NCBI RefSeq assembly: GCF_014699115.1
Contig: NZ_JACXAD010000002.1
Span: 1 to 64,000, forward strand
Source of the DNA: Hymenobacter montanus
Lineage (GTDB): Bacteria > Bacteroidota > Bacteroidia > Cytophagales > Hymenobacteraceae
Direction: 5' to 3'
Length of the DNA stretch: 64,000 nt
Shown: positions 16,409-26,420 of the stretch, one piece after another
Numbering within the stretch: the stretch's first letter is position 1
Layout: each line of letters starts with the position of its first letter
Translations under genes and position numbers: made by a program
The notes under the pieces: generated by a model
Database searches by the model: none
What the model was told of the DNA's origin: nothing
Seen by the model: only the letters and a program-made list of their open reading frames with translations

Positions 16409-17614
16409 TTAATACTGACTGATAAATGCGTAAGCCCCTAGTGTATAGGCAGCGGCCGATGAGAAATGGTTGCCGCCCGGAATCGGGTGCAGCTCAACCT
16501 GAGTAGCACCGCGCCCGCGCATGGCCTCATAGGCATCTTGCGAGTTGAAGAAGGGCACGTAATCGTCGGCGGTGCCGTGGAAGAGGGCCAGCGGAGCGCG
16601 CGGCCGCCAGTCGTAAAGATCGTTGGCGGCCAAGGCGGCGGCAAACGGCGCATCGGTGTTGGCTAACACCGCCTGGCGGAAGGCCGGGGTAAATAGCTGG
16701 TTCGGCTGGCTGGGCACCGCGGCGAACGGGTCGGCTTGCAACCGCGTGGCGTACGGTTCCTGGTAGTAGAAGGAGAGAGGCCGGTTTAAGCGGTAGATGC
16801 GGTCGTAGGTTCGCAGCACCCATACGTAGGTGCTCAGGAAGTTAAGCGGCTGCGTGGCGCCGAGAACGTAGCGGGCGAAGGCCGTCTTGTGATAGGCTCC
16901 CGCCCCGGGGGCGCTGGCCGTAACGGGCAGCGTGGTAGCGTATCGCTCTTCCAGCAGCTTGTGCAAGGCCATGGTGGCGTACCCGCCCTCGGAGTAGCCA
17001 AGCAGGAAGTTTTTCGGGTTGACCCCGACGTTTTGCTGCTGGCAGAACTCCCGCGTGGCCCGTAGCATGTCGGCCGAGGCCGAGGCCAGCGAAGCCGCGT
17101 GCTCGTAGGGGTGGGGCAGAGCTTTGGAGGCGCCGTAGCCTAGGTAGTCGGGCGCCGACACCACGTACCCCGCCGAAGCCAGCACCGACACCACCGACCA
17201 GACGTCGCTGCCAGTGGCGTAGTACGAGGGCGCCTGAGTTTCGCTACGGGGTTCGAGTGTGCCGTGCTGGTAACTGAGCACGGGCAGCGGACCAGCCCCC
17301 ACTGGCACCAGCACCGCCCCGGAGGCCGTCGTTTCGGCTCCCTCGGGAGTCTGGGTGTGATAGGTAAGCCGGTACACCCGGATGGGGTAGCGCACCAGGC
17401 TACCCGCCAGGGGCACCCCCGGCACGCGCCCGGCCAGGGCGGTCGTGCTGTATTCGCCAATAAGGGTACTGCCGGTCAGAACGGCAGCTTCGGCGGTGGG
17501 AGGGGCGGTGGTTGGCTCCGGAGCATTGCTCTTGCAGGCTGGGGCGGCCAGCAATGCCATAAACAACCATACAAAGCGATATCTGGAAACGATGGAAAAG
17601 CGGAATAGCGACAC
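16409..17614 (-). CDS. Exported alpha/beta hydrolase, secretory-lipase-like
   Basis: A 401-residue hydrolase with an N-terminal signal segment (FVWLFMALLAAPAC) that may be a weak lipobox, followed by a Pro/Thr-rich linker. The alpha/beta-hydrolase fold shows SYQHGTLEPRS (oxyanion region), the nucleophile elbow LLGYSEGGYAT, the acid in LFHGTADDYVPF and the catalytic His in PIPGGNHFSSA. The layout matches the secretory lipase/tributyrin esterase group acting on esters in the periplasm or outside. The GTG at 17614 is used; an ATG at 17560 would cut into the signal segment. No operon partner. Confidence 0.8.
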   Translation of the reverse strand: MSLFRFSIVSRYRFVWLFMALLAAPACKSNAPEPTTAPPTAEAAVLTGSTLIGEYSTTALAGRVPGVPLAGSLVRYPIRVYRLTYHTQTPEGAETTASGAVLVPVGAGPLPVLSYQHGTLEPRSETQAPSYYATGSDVWSVVSVLASAGYVVSAPDYLGYGASKALPHPYEHAASLASASADMLRATREFCQQQNVGVNPKNFLLGYSEGGYATMALHKLLEERYATTLPVTASAPGAGAYHKTAFARYVLGATQPLNFLSTYVWVLRTYDRIYRLNRPLSFYYQEPYATRLQADPFAAVPSQPNQLFTPAFRQAVLANTDAPFAAALAANDLYDWRPRAPLALFHGTADDYVPFFNSQDAYEAMRGRGATQVELHPIPGGNHFSSAAAYTLGAYAFISQY

Positions 17615-17701
17615 ACGGGAAAGGCTTGAAGTGGAGGAATCAAAACCCTAACGCCGTTCTATGGGGCCGGCGTTCCGGGGAGGCCCGGTAGCGAAGGCAC
17701 G

Positions 17702-17752
17702 ACCGGGACCTCACCCCCTAACCCCCTCTCCGCAAGAGAGGGGGGCCCCGGT
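17702..17752. repeat. Intergenic hairpin of the CCCCCTCTCC repeat type
   Basis: CCCCCTCTC, CGCAA, GAGAGGGGG with outer arms ACCGGG/CCCGGT. Such CCCCCTCTCC hairpins recur between genes in many genomes. It lies in the 17615-18001 gap, where I see no gene. Confidence 0.5.
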
Positions 17753-18001
17753 CATGCGCGGGCTGGAATCGTCAGGCTCCCCTCTCCTGGGGGCTCTGCG
17801 CATAAAGCAGATGCTGAGCGGGGAGTAAGGTTCCCCGATAGAAAGAAGGGTTTGTAGCTCGGCGCCATTACCACAAGCCTGTAATCTGACAAAGCCTTCG
17901 CCTTCCGCGTTGCCCGCGAAGCCAGCGGCGACGCTACTCGGCAATCAGCTCATTGTGCTAACTCAGGCTCCTTAAGAATATCTGCTAGGTGAGAGTAGAA
18001 G

Positions 18002-18009
18002 TATGTTTG
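18002..18009 (+). promoter_or_regulatory. Possible -7 element
   Basis: TATGTTTG matches TAnnTTTG. It overlaps the first ATG of the frame (18003), arguing that translation starts at the next ATG, 18039. Confidence 0.4.
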
Positions 18010-18038
18010 CTATTCACCAACTAAGCCTTATAGCCACA

Positions 18039-18599
18039 ATGGGCCTTTGTCAAGCAGAAATTTTCTTTAAAGAGAAAACGCCTACTTTCCAAACTATTAG
18101 CCAACAATACAAACAGCAAACGGGCCTTGATATAGCGTTAACAGCTACTATCCACTTGGCTACCGGTGAATTTGGAGAGGTATTGAAGGACTCAGCTACT
18201 CTTGTTTCGATTCTGCAGTCGGATGCCGCCGCAGTTGCCGCAATTGAGAATCGGTACAACGTTGAAGAAAGATGTGTGCTTTTAGCAAGTCAGTACGAAC
18301 AAGCCGCTGCACTGAGAGATCGGATGAAAGAAGAAAAGGCCCGTTTAAACCATATTAGCAGAGTTGAAATAGCGGTCGGTTATGGTGACTTTTATCCCAT
18401 TGAAGTTTCTGTACATGACCAAGTATTAGTGGTAAACAGGTACCACAACCAGCATTACGCAGTGGTCTCTCTAATTAAATCGTTGGTTGATTTAGGGGGC
18501 CTATATAGATGGGGTGACAAAGAACAACCATTGCCGAAGAGCTGGCGCAAACTGAAGCAGTGGCAGAATTATAAATGGTACAATCGTCCAAGAAAGTGA
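18039..18599 (+). CDS. Hypothetical protein
   Basis: A 186-residue protein with no recognised catalytic motif. It starts MGLCQAEIFFKEKTPTFQTI and contains a charged helical stretch, YEQAAALRDRMKEEKARLN, near residue 95, that superficially resembles the UVR motif of UvrB/UvrC (probably chance or a simple coiled coil). A beta-rich middle (VEIAVGYGDFYPIEVSVHDQ) and an aromatic basic tail (SWRKLKQWQNYKWYNRPRK) follow. No signal peptide or membrane segment. The base composition is richer in A+T than the neighbours, and dispersed repeats flank it, suggesting an accessory gene. ATG 18003 is possible but sits inside a promoter-like box. Confidence 0.6.
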   Translation: MGLCQAEIFFKEKTPTFQTISQQYKQQTGLDIALTATIHLATGEFGEVLKDSATLVSILQSDAAAVAAIENRYNVEERCVLLASQYEQAAALRDRMKEEKARLNHISRVEIAVGYGDFYPIEVSVHDQVLVVNRYHNQHYAVVSLIKSLVDLGGLYRWGDKEQPLPKSWRKLKQWQNYKWYNRPRK

Positions 18600-18800
18600 G
18601 CAACAACGAGCTCCAACTCCGCTAAACCCTGGCAGGGCGGCCGTCGCTTAAATTTAGGTGGGCTGTTCATCTGGCTGGCGCTGGGCCGGAGCCAGCAGGC
18701 CACCGAGAGAACCGGAACTGGTGCCCACTCTTTTGGGCCTCGCGGCGGTGAGTAAGCCGGGGCCCACCCCATGGGGTCCCGTAAGGTTAGCGCTTGCCCG

Positions 18801-18808
18801 TACCTTTG
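18801..18808 (+). promoter_or_regulatory. -7 element of argS, 4 nt from start codon
   Basis: TACCTTTG, CCCC, GTG. It fixes the argS start at the GTG. Confidence 0.6.
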
Positions 18809-18812
18809 CCCC

Positions 18813-20606
18813 GTGCAACAGTTAGAAAACTCCCTCAAAACCGCCCTGCAAACCGCCGCTCAGGCTGTTTTCGGGGTTGAAATCTCCGCCGCCAGCCTCA
18901 CGCTTCAGCCCACTCGCAAGGAGTTTGCCGGCAGCTTCACCCTCGTCACGTTTCCCCTCACCAAAGCCTTGGGCAAGGGCCCGGAGCAAATCGGGCAGGG
19001 GCTGGGCGAGTGGTTGCAAGCCCACGAGCCCCGCGTGAGCGGCTACAACGTGGTGAAAGGCTTCCTGAACCTCGAAATTGCCGACTCGGAGTGGCTGACG
19101 GTGTTTGGCCAGCTGCGCGCGCAGCCGGCCACCGCGCCCGTAGCCACCGAGGGTCCGCGCCGGGTGGTGGTCGAGTATTCGTCGCCCAACACCAACAAGC
19201 CCCTGCACCTGGGCCACTTGCGCAACAATTTTCTGGGCTACTCGGTGGCGGAGATTCTGAAGGCCACCGGCGCTGCCGTCACCAAAGCGAATTTGGTGAA
19301 CGACCGCGGCATTCACATCTGCAAGTCGATGATTGCTTACCAGCACTTCGGCCACGGCGAAACGCCGCAGAGCGCGGGCCTGAAGGGCGACCACCTCGCC
19401 GGCAAATACTACGTGCTGTTTGAGAAGCATTACCGCGAAGAAATCCGTCAGCTCGAAGCCGAAGGGGTGGCTCCCGATATCGCGAAGAAAAGCGCCCCGC
19501 TCATCACCGAGGCCCAGCAGATGCTGCAAGCCTGGGAGGCCGGCGACGAGGCAGTAGTGAGCCTCTGGCGCCAGATGAACGGCTGGGTGTACGAGGGCTT
19601 CGACGAAACCTACCAGACCATTGGCGTCGATTTTGACAAGTTTTACTACGAGTCCGCTACGTATCTGCTGGGCAAGGAACGGGTCGAGGAAGGCTTGCAA
19701 AAAGGGGTGTTTTTCCGGAAGGAAGACGGCTCGGTGTGGGTCGACCTGCAAGCCGAGGGCCTGGACGAAAAGCTGCTGCTGCGCGCCGACGGCACCAGCG
19801 TGTACATCACCCAGGACCTGGGCACGGCCGAGCTGAAGTACCAGGACTTTGGCTACGACTCCAGCATCTACGTCATCGCCGACGAGCAGAACTACCACAT
19901 GCAGGTGCTGCAAGCCACCTTGCGTAAATTGGGCAAGCCCTATGCCGAGGCGATTCATCACCTGAGTTACGGCATGGTGGATTTACCCTCGGGCAAGATG
20001 AAGTCGCGCGAAGGCACCGTGGTCGACGCCGACGAGCTGGTGCGCGAGGTCGTGGCCGCCGCCCAAGCCGCCACCCTCGAAAAAGGCAAAACCGAAGGCC
20101 TGACCGATGCCGAGCTGGCAGAACTGTACCATATGCTCGGCCTGGGCGCGTTGAAATACTATCTGCTGAAAGTCGACCCCAAGAAGCGCATGCTCTTCAA
20201 CCCCGAAGAGTCGGTGAGCCTGGAGGGGCATACGGGGCCGTTTATTCAGTATTCGCACGCCCGCATCGCGGCCATCCGCCGCAAAGCGGCCGAGCTGGGC
20301 ATCAGCGAAACGGCCGACTGGGCCAGCATCGCTAGCCTCGATGGCACCGAGCGGGAGTTGGTGCAGGAGCTGGCCCGCTACCCCGCGGTGGTGGCCGAGG
20401 CAGCCCGCAACCTGTCGCCTGCCGTGGTAGCCCAGTATGCCTATGACCTGGCCAAAGCCTATAACCGCTTCTACGCCGAAGTTTCCATTTTCCAGGAGCC
20501 CGACCCGGCCCGGCGCAGCCTGCGGGTAGCCCTGTCGGCCCGTGTAGGCGAGCAGATCAAGGCGTCGCTCGGCCTGCTGGGCATGCAAGCCCCCGAACGC
20601 ATGTAA
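18813..20606 (+). CDS. argS: Arginyl-tRNA synthetase
   Basis: A 597-residue class I synthetase that charges tRNA-Arg. An N-terminal additional domain (about 1-110) precedes the catalytic core with SPNTNKPLHLGHLRNNFLG (HIGH motif as HLGH, 132-135) and the KMSK-equivalent GKMKSREGTVVDA. The C-terminal anticodon-binding domain (last 120 residues) ends in LLGMQAPERM, the usual ArgS C-terminus. The GTG start is supported by a promoter box 4 nt upstream and by the fit of VQQLENSLKTAL to the ArgS N-terminal helix. It stands alone, upstream of the LOG-family gene by 87 nt. Confidence 0.96.
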   Translation: MQQLENSLKTALQTAAQAVFGVEISAASLTLQPTRKEFAGSFTLVTFPLTKALGKGPEQIGQGLGEWLQAHEPRVSGYNVVKGFLNLEIADSEWLTVFGQLRAQPATAPVATEGPRRVVVEYSSPNTNKPLHLGHLRNNFLGYSVAEILKATGAAVTKANLVNDRGIHICKSMIAYQHFGHGETPQSAGLKGDHLAGKYYVLFEKHYREEIRQLEAEGVAPDIAKKSAPLITEAQQMLQAWEAGDEAVVSLWRQMNGWVYEGFDETYQTIGVDFDKFYYESATYLLGKERVEEGLQKGVFFRKEDGSVWVDLQAEGLDEKLLLRADGTSVYITQDLGTAELKYQDFGYDSSIYVIADEQNYHMQVLQATLRKLGKPYAEAIHHLSYGMVDLPSGKMKSREGTVVDADELVREVVAAAQAATLEKGKTEGLTDAELAELYHMLGLGALKYYLLKVDPKKRMLFNPEESVSLEGHTGPFIQYSHARIAAIRRKAAELGISETADWASIASLDGTERELVQELARYPAVVAEAARNLSPAVVAQYAYDLAKAYNRFYAEVSIFQEPDPARRSLRVALSARVGEQIKASLGLLGMQAPERM

Positions 20607-20693
20607 CTCTCGCAGTTGGCACGCTGGCTGCGTTGCCGGCTGCCCAATGATTAGCATCTAACGACCTAGTCCCTAAAAAGCTGGGTTATCCTA

Positions 20694-21275
<582 letters not shown>

Positions 21276-21545
21276 TTGTAGTTGCTGATAGTTGGTTTTT
21301 GAGCCGTTTTTTATTCCGTGTCCCGTCGCCCGGCTCCCATTTCCTGCGGCTTCGCGCATGAGGCAAACAGGGTACGACCCCAGGGGGGCACCTGAGGTTC
21401 CCACAGCCGCGCTCGGCTAATCTAAAATCTGCTCTGAATCGACAACTGGAACATCTGACAAAAGCCGTCAGAACAGACAACCAACAACCATCGAATTAAA
21501 ACCCTGCTGGTCTGCGGGCGGTTACGCTGTCGAACCCGTAATTAT

Positions 21546-21553
21546 TACCTTCG
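21546..21553 (+). promoter_or_regulatory. -7-like element of glutathione peroxidase gene
   Basis: TACCTTCG (one mismatch to TAnnTTTG), CCCC, ATG: same cassette as argS. Confidence 0.5.
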
Positions 21554-21557
21554 CCCC

Positions 21558-22130
21558 ATGAAAAAAACGATTCTGCTTACGCTGGCTACCGCCGCCTTTA
21601 TCGCCGCCAAGCCCGCTCAATTTACCGCCATGACTACCCCCGCCGAAACCACTGCTCCTCCTTCCGTATATGATTTCAAAGTGAAATCCATCGATGGCAA
21701 AGAAGTGAGCCTGAGTAAATACAAGGGCAAAAAGCTGCTGATTGTGAATACCGCTTCCAAATGCGGTTTCACCCCGCAGTACAAGGAGCTGGAGGAGCTA
21801 TCAAAGAAGTATGGCAACAAGGTGGTCGTCCTCGGCTTTCCGTCCAACAGCTTCAACCAGGAGCTGGCTTCCAACGCCGAAGTCGCCACCTTCTGCGAGA
21901 AGAATTTTGGCGTCACCTTCCCACTGTTTGAAACGGTTTCGGTGAAGGGCGCGGATGCCGCGCCGCTTTACAAGTACCTGGCCGACAAAAGCAAGAATGG
22001 CGCAATAAGCGAGGCTCCGAACTGGAACTTCTGCAAATACCTGGTCAATGAGCAAGGCCGCGTCGTGAAGTTCTATAATTCCAGGGTGACGCCGCTGAGC
22101 CCCGAGCTGGTGGCCGATATCACCAAGTAG
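21558..22130 (+). CDS. Glutathione peroxidase-family protein (exported)
   Basis: A 190-residue thiol peroxidase of the GPx fold. An N-terminal signal-like segment (MKKTILLTLATAAFIAA) suggests a periplasmic location. Cys69 in VNTASKCGFTPQY takes the place of selenocysteine. The catalytic tetrad is completed by Gln101 in GFPSNSFNQE and Trp156-Asn157 in APNWNFCKYLV. The usual Cys in GFPCNQF is Ser here, so the common resolving-Cys arrangement is altered; C113 or C159 could act instead. It probably reduces peroxides with thioredoxin-like donors. Confidence 0.85.
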   Translation: MKKTILLTLATAAFIAAKPAQFTAMTTPAETTAPPSVYDFKVKSIDGKEVSLSKYKGKKLLIVNTASKCGFTPQYKELEELSKKYGNKVVVLGFPSNSFNQELASNAEVATFCEKNFGVTFPLFETVSVKGADAAPLYKYLADKSKNGAISEAPNWNFCKYLVNEQGRVVKFYNSRVTPLSPELVADITK

Positions 22131-22314
22131 TCGTTAATCGTCACGGCATGAGCTGAGCTAACCGACCGTCATGCTGAGCTGGCCGAAGCATCTCTACCAC
22201 GAGCGTAAATCCTAAGATTGGACTACTCTTTTGTAGAGAAGCGAGCTTTCGGCCAGTTCGGCATGACGTTTTATTTTGCCGCTGGTTTGGTTTAGTACCG
22301 TATTGTCCTTGCCC

Positions 22315-23208
22315 ATGTCTCCCTGGATTTCCGCATTCCGTCCTCGCACCCTGCCGTTGGCCTTGGCTAGCATCCTCACGGGTGGCTTCCTGGCCGCGGC
22401 GGCGGGCCGTTTTAATGGGCTGGTGGTAGGGCTGGCTGCGCTCACCACCATCCTGCTGCAAGTGTTGAGCAACCTCGCCAACGACTATGGCGACTCCCAG
22501 AACGGCGCCGACAGCGTGCACCGCCAGGGGCCCCAGCGCGCCGTGCAAAGCGGGGCCATCACGCCCGCCCAGATGAAGCGGGGCATGGTTATTTGTGGCT
22601 TGCTGGCGCTGGCGAGCGGCCTCGTGCTACTGTGGGTGGCGCTGGGCGCGGGGGGCCTGGGGCTGTTCCTGGGGTTCCTGGCGTTGGGGCTGGCAGCCAT
22701 TTGGGCGGCCGTGAACTACACGGCCGGCTCGAACCCGTACGGCTACGCGGGGTTGGGCGACCTTTCGGTGTTCCTGTTCTTCGGGCTGGTAGGAGTGGGC
22801 GGCACGTACTTTCTGCAGGCGCGGGCTCTGCCACTGCCGGTACTACTGCCCGCCGCCGCCCTGGGCTGCTTTGCCACGGCGGTGCTGAACGTGAACAACA
22901 TCCGCGACATTAATTCCGACCTGCTCGCCGGCAAAATCACCATTCCGGTGCGGCTGGGGGCCATTCGTGCCCGGCGCTACCACTGGCTGCTCCTGCTGCT
23001 GGGCCTGGGCTGCGCGACGGTGTTCGTGGCCCTCACGTACCACTCGGCCTGGCAGTGGCTGTACGCGCTGGCTACCCCGCTGTTCGCGTTCAATGCCGTC
23101 CAGGTGTGGCTGCGGCAAGATTCCATGCAGATTGACCCGCTGCTCAAGCAAATGGCTTTGAGCACGCTGGTTTTTACGCTGCTGTTTGGGGTGGGGCAGG
23201 TGATGTGA
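22315..23208 (+). CDS. menA: 1,4-dihydroxy-2-naphthoate polyprenyltransferase
   Basis: A 297-residue inner-membrane UbiA-superfamily enzyme that attaches the prenyl tail to DHNA in menaquinone synthesis. The two Asp-rich motifs are clear: NDYGDSQNGADSVHR (near residue 59) and NVNNIRDINSDLLAGKITIPVRLG (near 198). Eight or nine hydrophobic segments fit the family. The start MSPWISAFRPRTLPLA matches MenA proteins and excludes the 13-residue upstream extension. A bidirectional terminator separates it from the convergent helicase gene. Confidence 0.9.
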   Translation: MSPWISAFRPRTLPLALASILTGGFLAAAAGRFNGLVVGLAALTTILLQVLSNLANDYGDSQNGADSVHRQGPQRAVQSGAITPAQMKRGMVICGLLALASGLVLLWVALGAGGLGLFLGFLALGLAAIWAAVNYTAGSNPYGYAGLGDLSVFLFFGLVGVGGTYFLQARALPLPVLLPAAALGCFATAVLNVNNIRDINSDLLAGKITIPVRLGAIRARRYHWLLLLLGLGCATVFVALTYHSAWQWLYALATPLFAFNAVQVWLRQDSMQIDPLLKQMALSTLVFTLLFGVGQVM

Positions 23209-23281
23209 AGCCGGGGCCCTGATGCTGGGGCCACGCGCTGGTATGCCTCGGGCGGGCCCGGGCACCAAACCATGGAATAAC

Positions 23282-23311
23282 AAAAAAGCGGCTCCGATGA
23301 GCCGCTTTTTT
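23282..23311. terminator. Bidirectional intrinsic terminator
   Basis: AAAAAAGCGGCTC, CGAT, GAGCCGCTTTTTT: a 13-bp perfect stem with A and T runs, shared by menA and the convergent helicase gene. Confidence 0.9.
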
Positions 23312-23333
23312 GTTTTGCTGTCGGGAAGCCCGC

Positions 23334-25022
23334 TTATTCGGTTGGAGCGGGAGCCGCCGGCGTCTCACCAGTAGCCGCGGCGCCTCCGGGCCGGGGACCC
23401 CGGCCACCCCGATTACGACCACCACGATTGCGTCCGCCGCGATTGCCCCGCCGCTCGCCTTCGGGTCGGGGCGGGCCGGCCTCGCCTTCGGCGCGCGGTT
23501 CGCGCGATTCAGCTTCGGAGCGGGGCGGGCGGGGCTCCCGGGGCGGGCGCGCTTCCCCTTCCGGCCGGGGCCGGCGCTCGGGGCGGGCTTCACCTTCGGG
23601 GCGGGGCTCCCGGGGCGGGCGCTGGTAGGGCACAGTAGGGGCCTGACCGGAATCGAGCGCGGCCAGGGCATTTTTGGCGTGGGCCAGACGCTCCAAGTGC
23701 TTAGGGTCCTTCGGGTCGGGCGCGTCGCGGCGGGAGGGGCGGCCCCCCTCCCGACCGCCTTCGCGCCTGCCCCCTTCGCGGGAGCCGCCATTTCGGCCGC
23801 CCCCACTACCGCCGTGGCTACCGCGGGGAGGCCGACCGCCGATTTTACCACCCAGGCCGGCGAAGCGCCGGGGGTCGAACTCCGGAGCCGGGCCCAGACC
23901 CAACTCCTCGGTGATGGAACGCTTCTCCAGGTCGCGCTCGATCAGCTTTTCAATTTTCACCACCCGGTCCTGGTCCTGGTCGGAGACGAAGGTGATGGCC
24001 GTGCCCTTGGTAGCCGCGCGGGCCGTGCGGCCAATGCGGTGCACGTAGTCTTCGGCGGCGCGCGGAATGTCGTAATTCACCACGTGGCTCAGCGAGTCGA
24101 TGTCGATGCCTCGGCTGAGCACGTCGGTAGCCACCAGGATGGGAAACTGCTTGTTTTTAAAGGCGCGCATGATTTCCTCGCGCTCTTCCTGGGTGCGGTC
24201 GGAGCTGATGCCGCGGGCCTCGTAGCCCAGCTTGTTGATGGCCTTCACGATGCCCCCTACGGCGGCTTTCTGGCTGGTGAAGAGCACCATGCTCTGCACG
24301 TCCTGGGTTTTGATAATGTGCTCCAGAACGTAGATCTTCTGGCGGTCGAAGGCCATGTACAGCTGCTGGTCGATGCCGGCGGCGGGCTTCGAAACGGCCA
24401 GGCGGATTTCCTCGGGGTTCTTGAGGATCTGCTGCGAGAAGTCGCGGATTTTGTTGGGCATGGTGGCCGAGAACAGCAGGGTCTGCCGGTCTTTGGGCAG
24501 TTGGCGCACGATGTTCAGGATGTCGTCCGAAAAGCCCATGTCCATCATCTTATCGGCCTCGTCGAGCACCAGATACCGGATCTGGTCGAACTTCACGTAG
24601 CCCATCTGCAGGTGGGCAATGAGGCGGCCGGGAGTGGCGATGATGATGTCGGCGCCGCTGGTGAGGGCGCGTTTCTGCTGCTCCCAGTTCTCGCTTTTGC
24701 CGCCGCCGTAGATGGCAATGCTGCTGGCCTCGACATAATAGCCAAAGCCCATCACCTGTTCGTCGATCTGAGTGGCCAGCTCCCGGGTGGGCACCAGAAT
24801 AAGGGTGGTGGTGTGGCCGTGCTTGGCGTGCGAAATCTTGTCGAGCAGGGGCAGCAGGTAGGCCGCCGTTTTGCCGGTTCCGGTTTGGGCGCAGGCAATC
24901 AGGTCTTTGCCCTCGATAATTTTGGGAATGGCCTGCTCCTGAATGGGGGTGGCCTGCTGGTAGTTCATGGCATCCACGCCGGCCAGAAGGTCGTCGTGGA
25001 GGTTAAATTCATGGAAGGTCAA
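23334..25022 (-). CDS. DEAD-box RNA helicase with Arg/Gly-rich tail
   Basis: A 562-residue ATP-dependent RNA helicase. The Q motif (NYQQATPIQEQAIP), Walker A AQTGTGKT (45-52), PTRELA, DEAD, SAT and HRIGRTAR are all present in a core of about 375 residues like RhlE/CshA. The last 185 residues are a low-complexity, highly charged tail of Arg, Gly, Pro and Glu, with an N-terminal RRxGG section and a Pro/Glu/Arg repeat (PREPRPEGEARP-type units), ending in RGG-like NRGGRNRGGR. Such tails bind RNA and help form ribonucleoprotein assemblies; the helicase may act in ribosome assembly or cold adaptation. Confidence 0.92.
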   Translation of the reverse strand: MTFHEFNLHDDLLAGVDAMNYQQATPIQEQAIPKIIEGKDLIACAQTGTGKTAAYLLPLLDKISHAKHGHTTTLILVPTRELATQIDEQVMGFGYYVEASSIAIYGGGKSENWEQQKRALTSGADIIIATPGRLIAHLQMGYVKFDQIRYLVLDEADKMMDMGFSDDILNIVRQLPKDRQTLLFSATMPNKIRDFSQQILKNPEEIRLAVSKPAAGIDQQLYMAFDRQKIYVLEHIIKTQDVQSMVLFTSQKAAVGGIVKAINKLGYEARGISSDRTQEEREEIMRAFKNKQFPILVATDVLSRGIDIDSLSHVVNYDIPRAAEDYVHRIGRTARAATKGTAITFVSDQDQDRVVKIEKLIERDLEKRSITEELGLGPAPEFDPRRFAGLGGKIGGRPPRGSHGGSGGGRNGGSREGGRREGGREGGRPSRRDAPDPKDPKHLERLAHAKNALAALDSGQAPTVPYQRPPREPRPEGEARPERRPRPEGEARPPREPRPPRSEAESREPRAEGEAGPPRPEGERRGNRGGRNRGGRNRGGRGPRPGGAAATGETPAAPAPTE

Positions 25023-25194
25023 GGTTCAGCTTATGAGAGTTGTAAAAGGCTGACCCCGATGCATTGGCCAGCAAACCGCTTGATTTGGGGTAAAGATACG
25101 GTAGCGCTACGCCAACTTTTCGTTGGCAAACCGTTGGCCTAACCACCACTTTTCAAGTCAGAGTACCGCTAGTGGAACCTCCCGTGAGTCCTAC

Positions 25195-25440
25195 GGGGTC
25201 GTACCAGGTAGGGCGAGACTACCGGGTACGACCCCAGTTCGCTTCAGGCGCGAAGCCCCAGCAGAGTGGTGCCAAAGCAGAGCGGAGCCCAGCGACAGGT
25301 ACTTTGAACTGAAAATCGCTTTACTAATTCAAATTGCGGCCTAGCCGCGTAGCGGCGACCGGTTGGTAGAATATAAAGAAGCAGCGTAGTTAAAGCCGCG
25401 TAGCGGTGGCACCTTCATCCATCTAATGGCTCCGACACCG
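25195..25440. repeat. Cluster of palindromic dispersed repeats
   Basis: In the 500-nt gap before the methyltransferase gene: a hairpin GGGGTCGTACC / GGTACGACCCC (25195-25235, with inner GGTAG/CTACC), a GTTCGCTTCAGGCGCGAAG unit also present at 16143, and AGCCGCGTAGCGG units at 25343 and 25394 spaced 51 nt apart exactly as at 16204 and 16255. GGTACGACCCC also occurs at 21371-21381. No gene is visible in 25023-25522. Confidence 0.65.
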
Positions 25441-25522
25441 CGGGTTGGCAGGCGTTAAATTTTCTGCCAACTTGCCGCCGCTACTCATCTATTCCACCAC
25501 TGGGGTTAACCAGAATCCGCCT

Positions 25523-26260
25523 ATGGCCCTCGACCGCTTCTCCGCCCAGGCCGCCGACTATGCCCGCTACCGTATCGACTACCCCGCCGCCCTCTACGAG
25601 TGGCTGCTGCCCCAGGTAGGCCGGCGCGCACGGGCCTGGGACTGCGCCACTGGCAACGGCCAGGTCGCCGTCGTATTGGCCGACTATTTCGCCCGGGTCG
25701 ATGCGACCGACTTGAGCGAGAATCAATTGGCACAAGCCGTCCCTCGTTCAAATATCCACTATCAGCCGGCCCGCGCCGAGCAAACGCCCTTTCCTGACCA
25801 GCATTTTGACTTAATCACTGTGGCTCAGGCCGTGCACTGGTTCGAGCCCGCCGCTTACCACCAGGAGGTGCGTCGGGTGAGTCGGCCGGGGGCGGTGCTG
25901 GCCGAGTGGGGCTACGGCCTGGTGCGGGTAAGCCCGGAAATCGACCCGCTTATTGAGCATTTTTACCGCGCCACCATGGGCCCGTACTGGGACGCTAACC
26001 GCTGGCACATCGACGACGAGTACGCCCGGATCCCGTTTCCTGGTACCGAGGTGCAGCGGGCGCATTTCGCGGTGCGGCGCCGCTGGTCGGCCGAATGGTT
26101 TCTGCAGTATCTGCGCACCTGGTCGAGCGTGCAGAAATACCACAAGCAGCACGGCGAAGACCCGGTCGGGGCCCTGGCCGAAGAAGTGTCGCGGCGCTGG
26201 CAAGCAGGGGAGCGGGAGGTGATTTTCCCCGTTTTTGCGCGCGCCGGGCGCATAGAGTAG
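25523..26260 (+). CDS. Class I SAM-dependent methyltransferase
   Basis: A 245-residue cytoplasmic methyltransferase of the Methyltransf_11 type. The SAM-binding motif I reads ARAWDCATGNGQVAVVLADYF, followed by the acidic post-I motif VDATDLSENQL; motif III-like ITVAQAVHWF and the QEVRRVSRPGAVLAEWGYG motif complete the fold. The DCATGNGQ and AVHWF signatures are typical of the trans-aconitate-methyltransferase-like group, but the substrate cannot be told. The start MALDRFSAQAADYARYR (25523) fits this family. It lies alone between repeat-rich and IS-scarred gaps. Confidence 0.82.
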   Translation: MALDRFSAQAADYARYRIDYPAALYEWLLPQVGRRARAWDCATGNGQVAVVLADYFARVDATDLSENQLAQAVPRSNIHYQPARAEQTPFPDQHFDLITVAQAVHWFEPAAYHQEVRRVSRPGAVLAEWGYGLVRVSPEIDPLIEHFYRATMGPYWDANRWHIDDEYARIPFPGTEVQRAHFAVRRRWSAEWFLQYLRTWSSVQKYHKQHGEDPVGALAEEVSRRWQAGEREVIFPVFARAGRIE

Positions 26261-26334
26261 AATAAGCCGAGTTGAGCCGCGTTGGCAGGTAAAACGGCTG
26301 CCGATCTTAAAGGCGTGGTAAGATCTAGGAAGTG

Positions 26335-26420
26335 TTAACAGTCACGCAGTCACAGGGCGGCTGCAGTGAGGTGAATAAAGGCCTAAAATGGGCATCACGC
26401 TTGTCATAGCTTGCTGATCA
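26335..26420 (-). pseudogene. Scar of an IS5-family transposase C-terminus
   Basis: On the minus strand SYDKRDAHF reads in one frame, then after a shift AFIHLTAAAL, a TGA, and LRDC followed by TAA at 26335-26337. This is the usual end of IS5-type transposases (YDKRDAHF, HLAA, LWLR), with the Trp codon turned into a stop and a frameshift. The rest of the gap (26421-26580) carries no recognisable gene. Confidence 0.45.
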
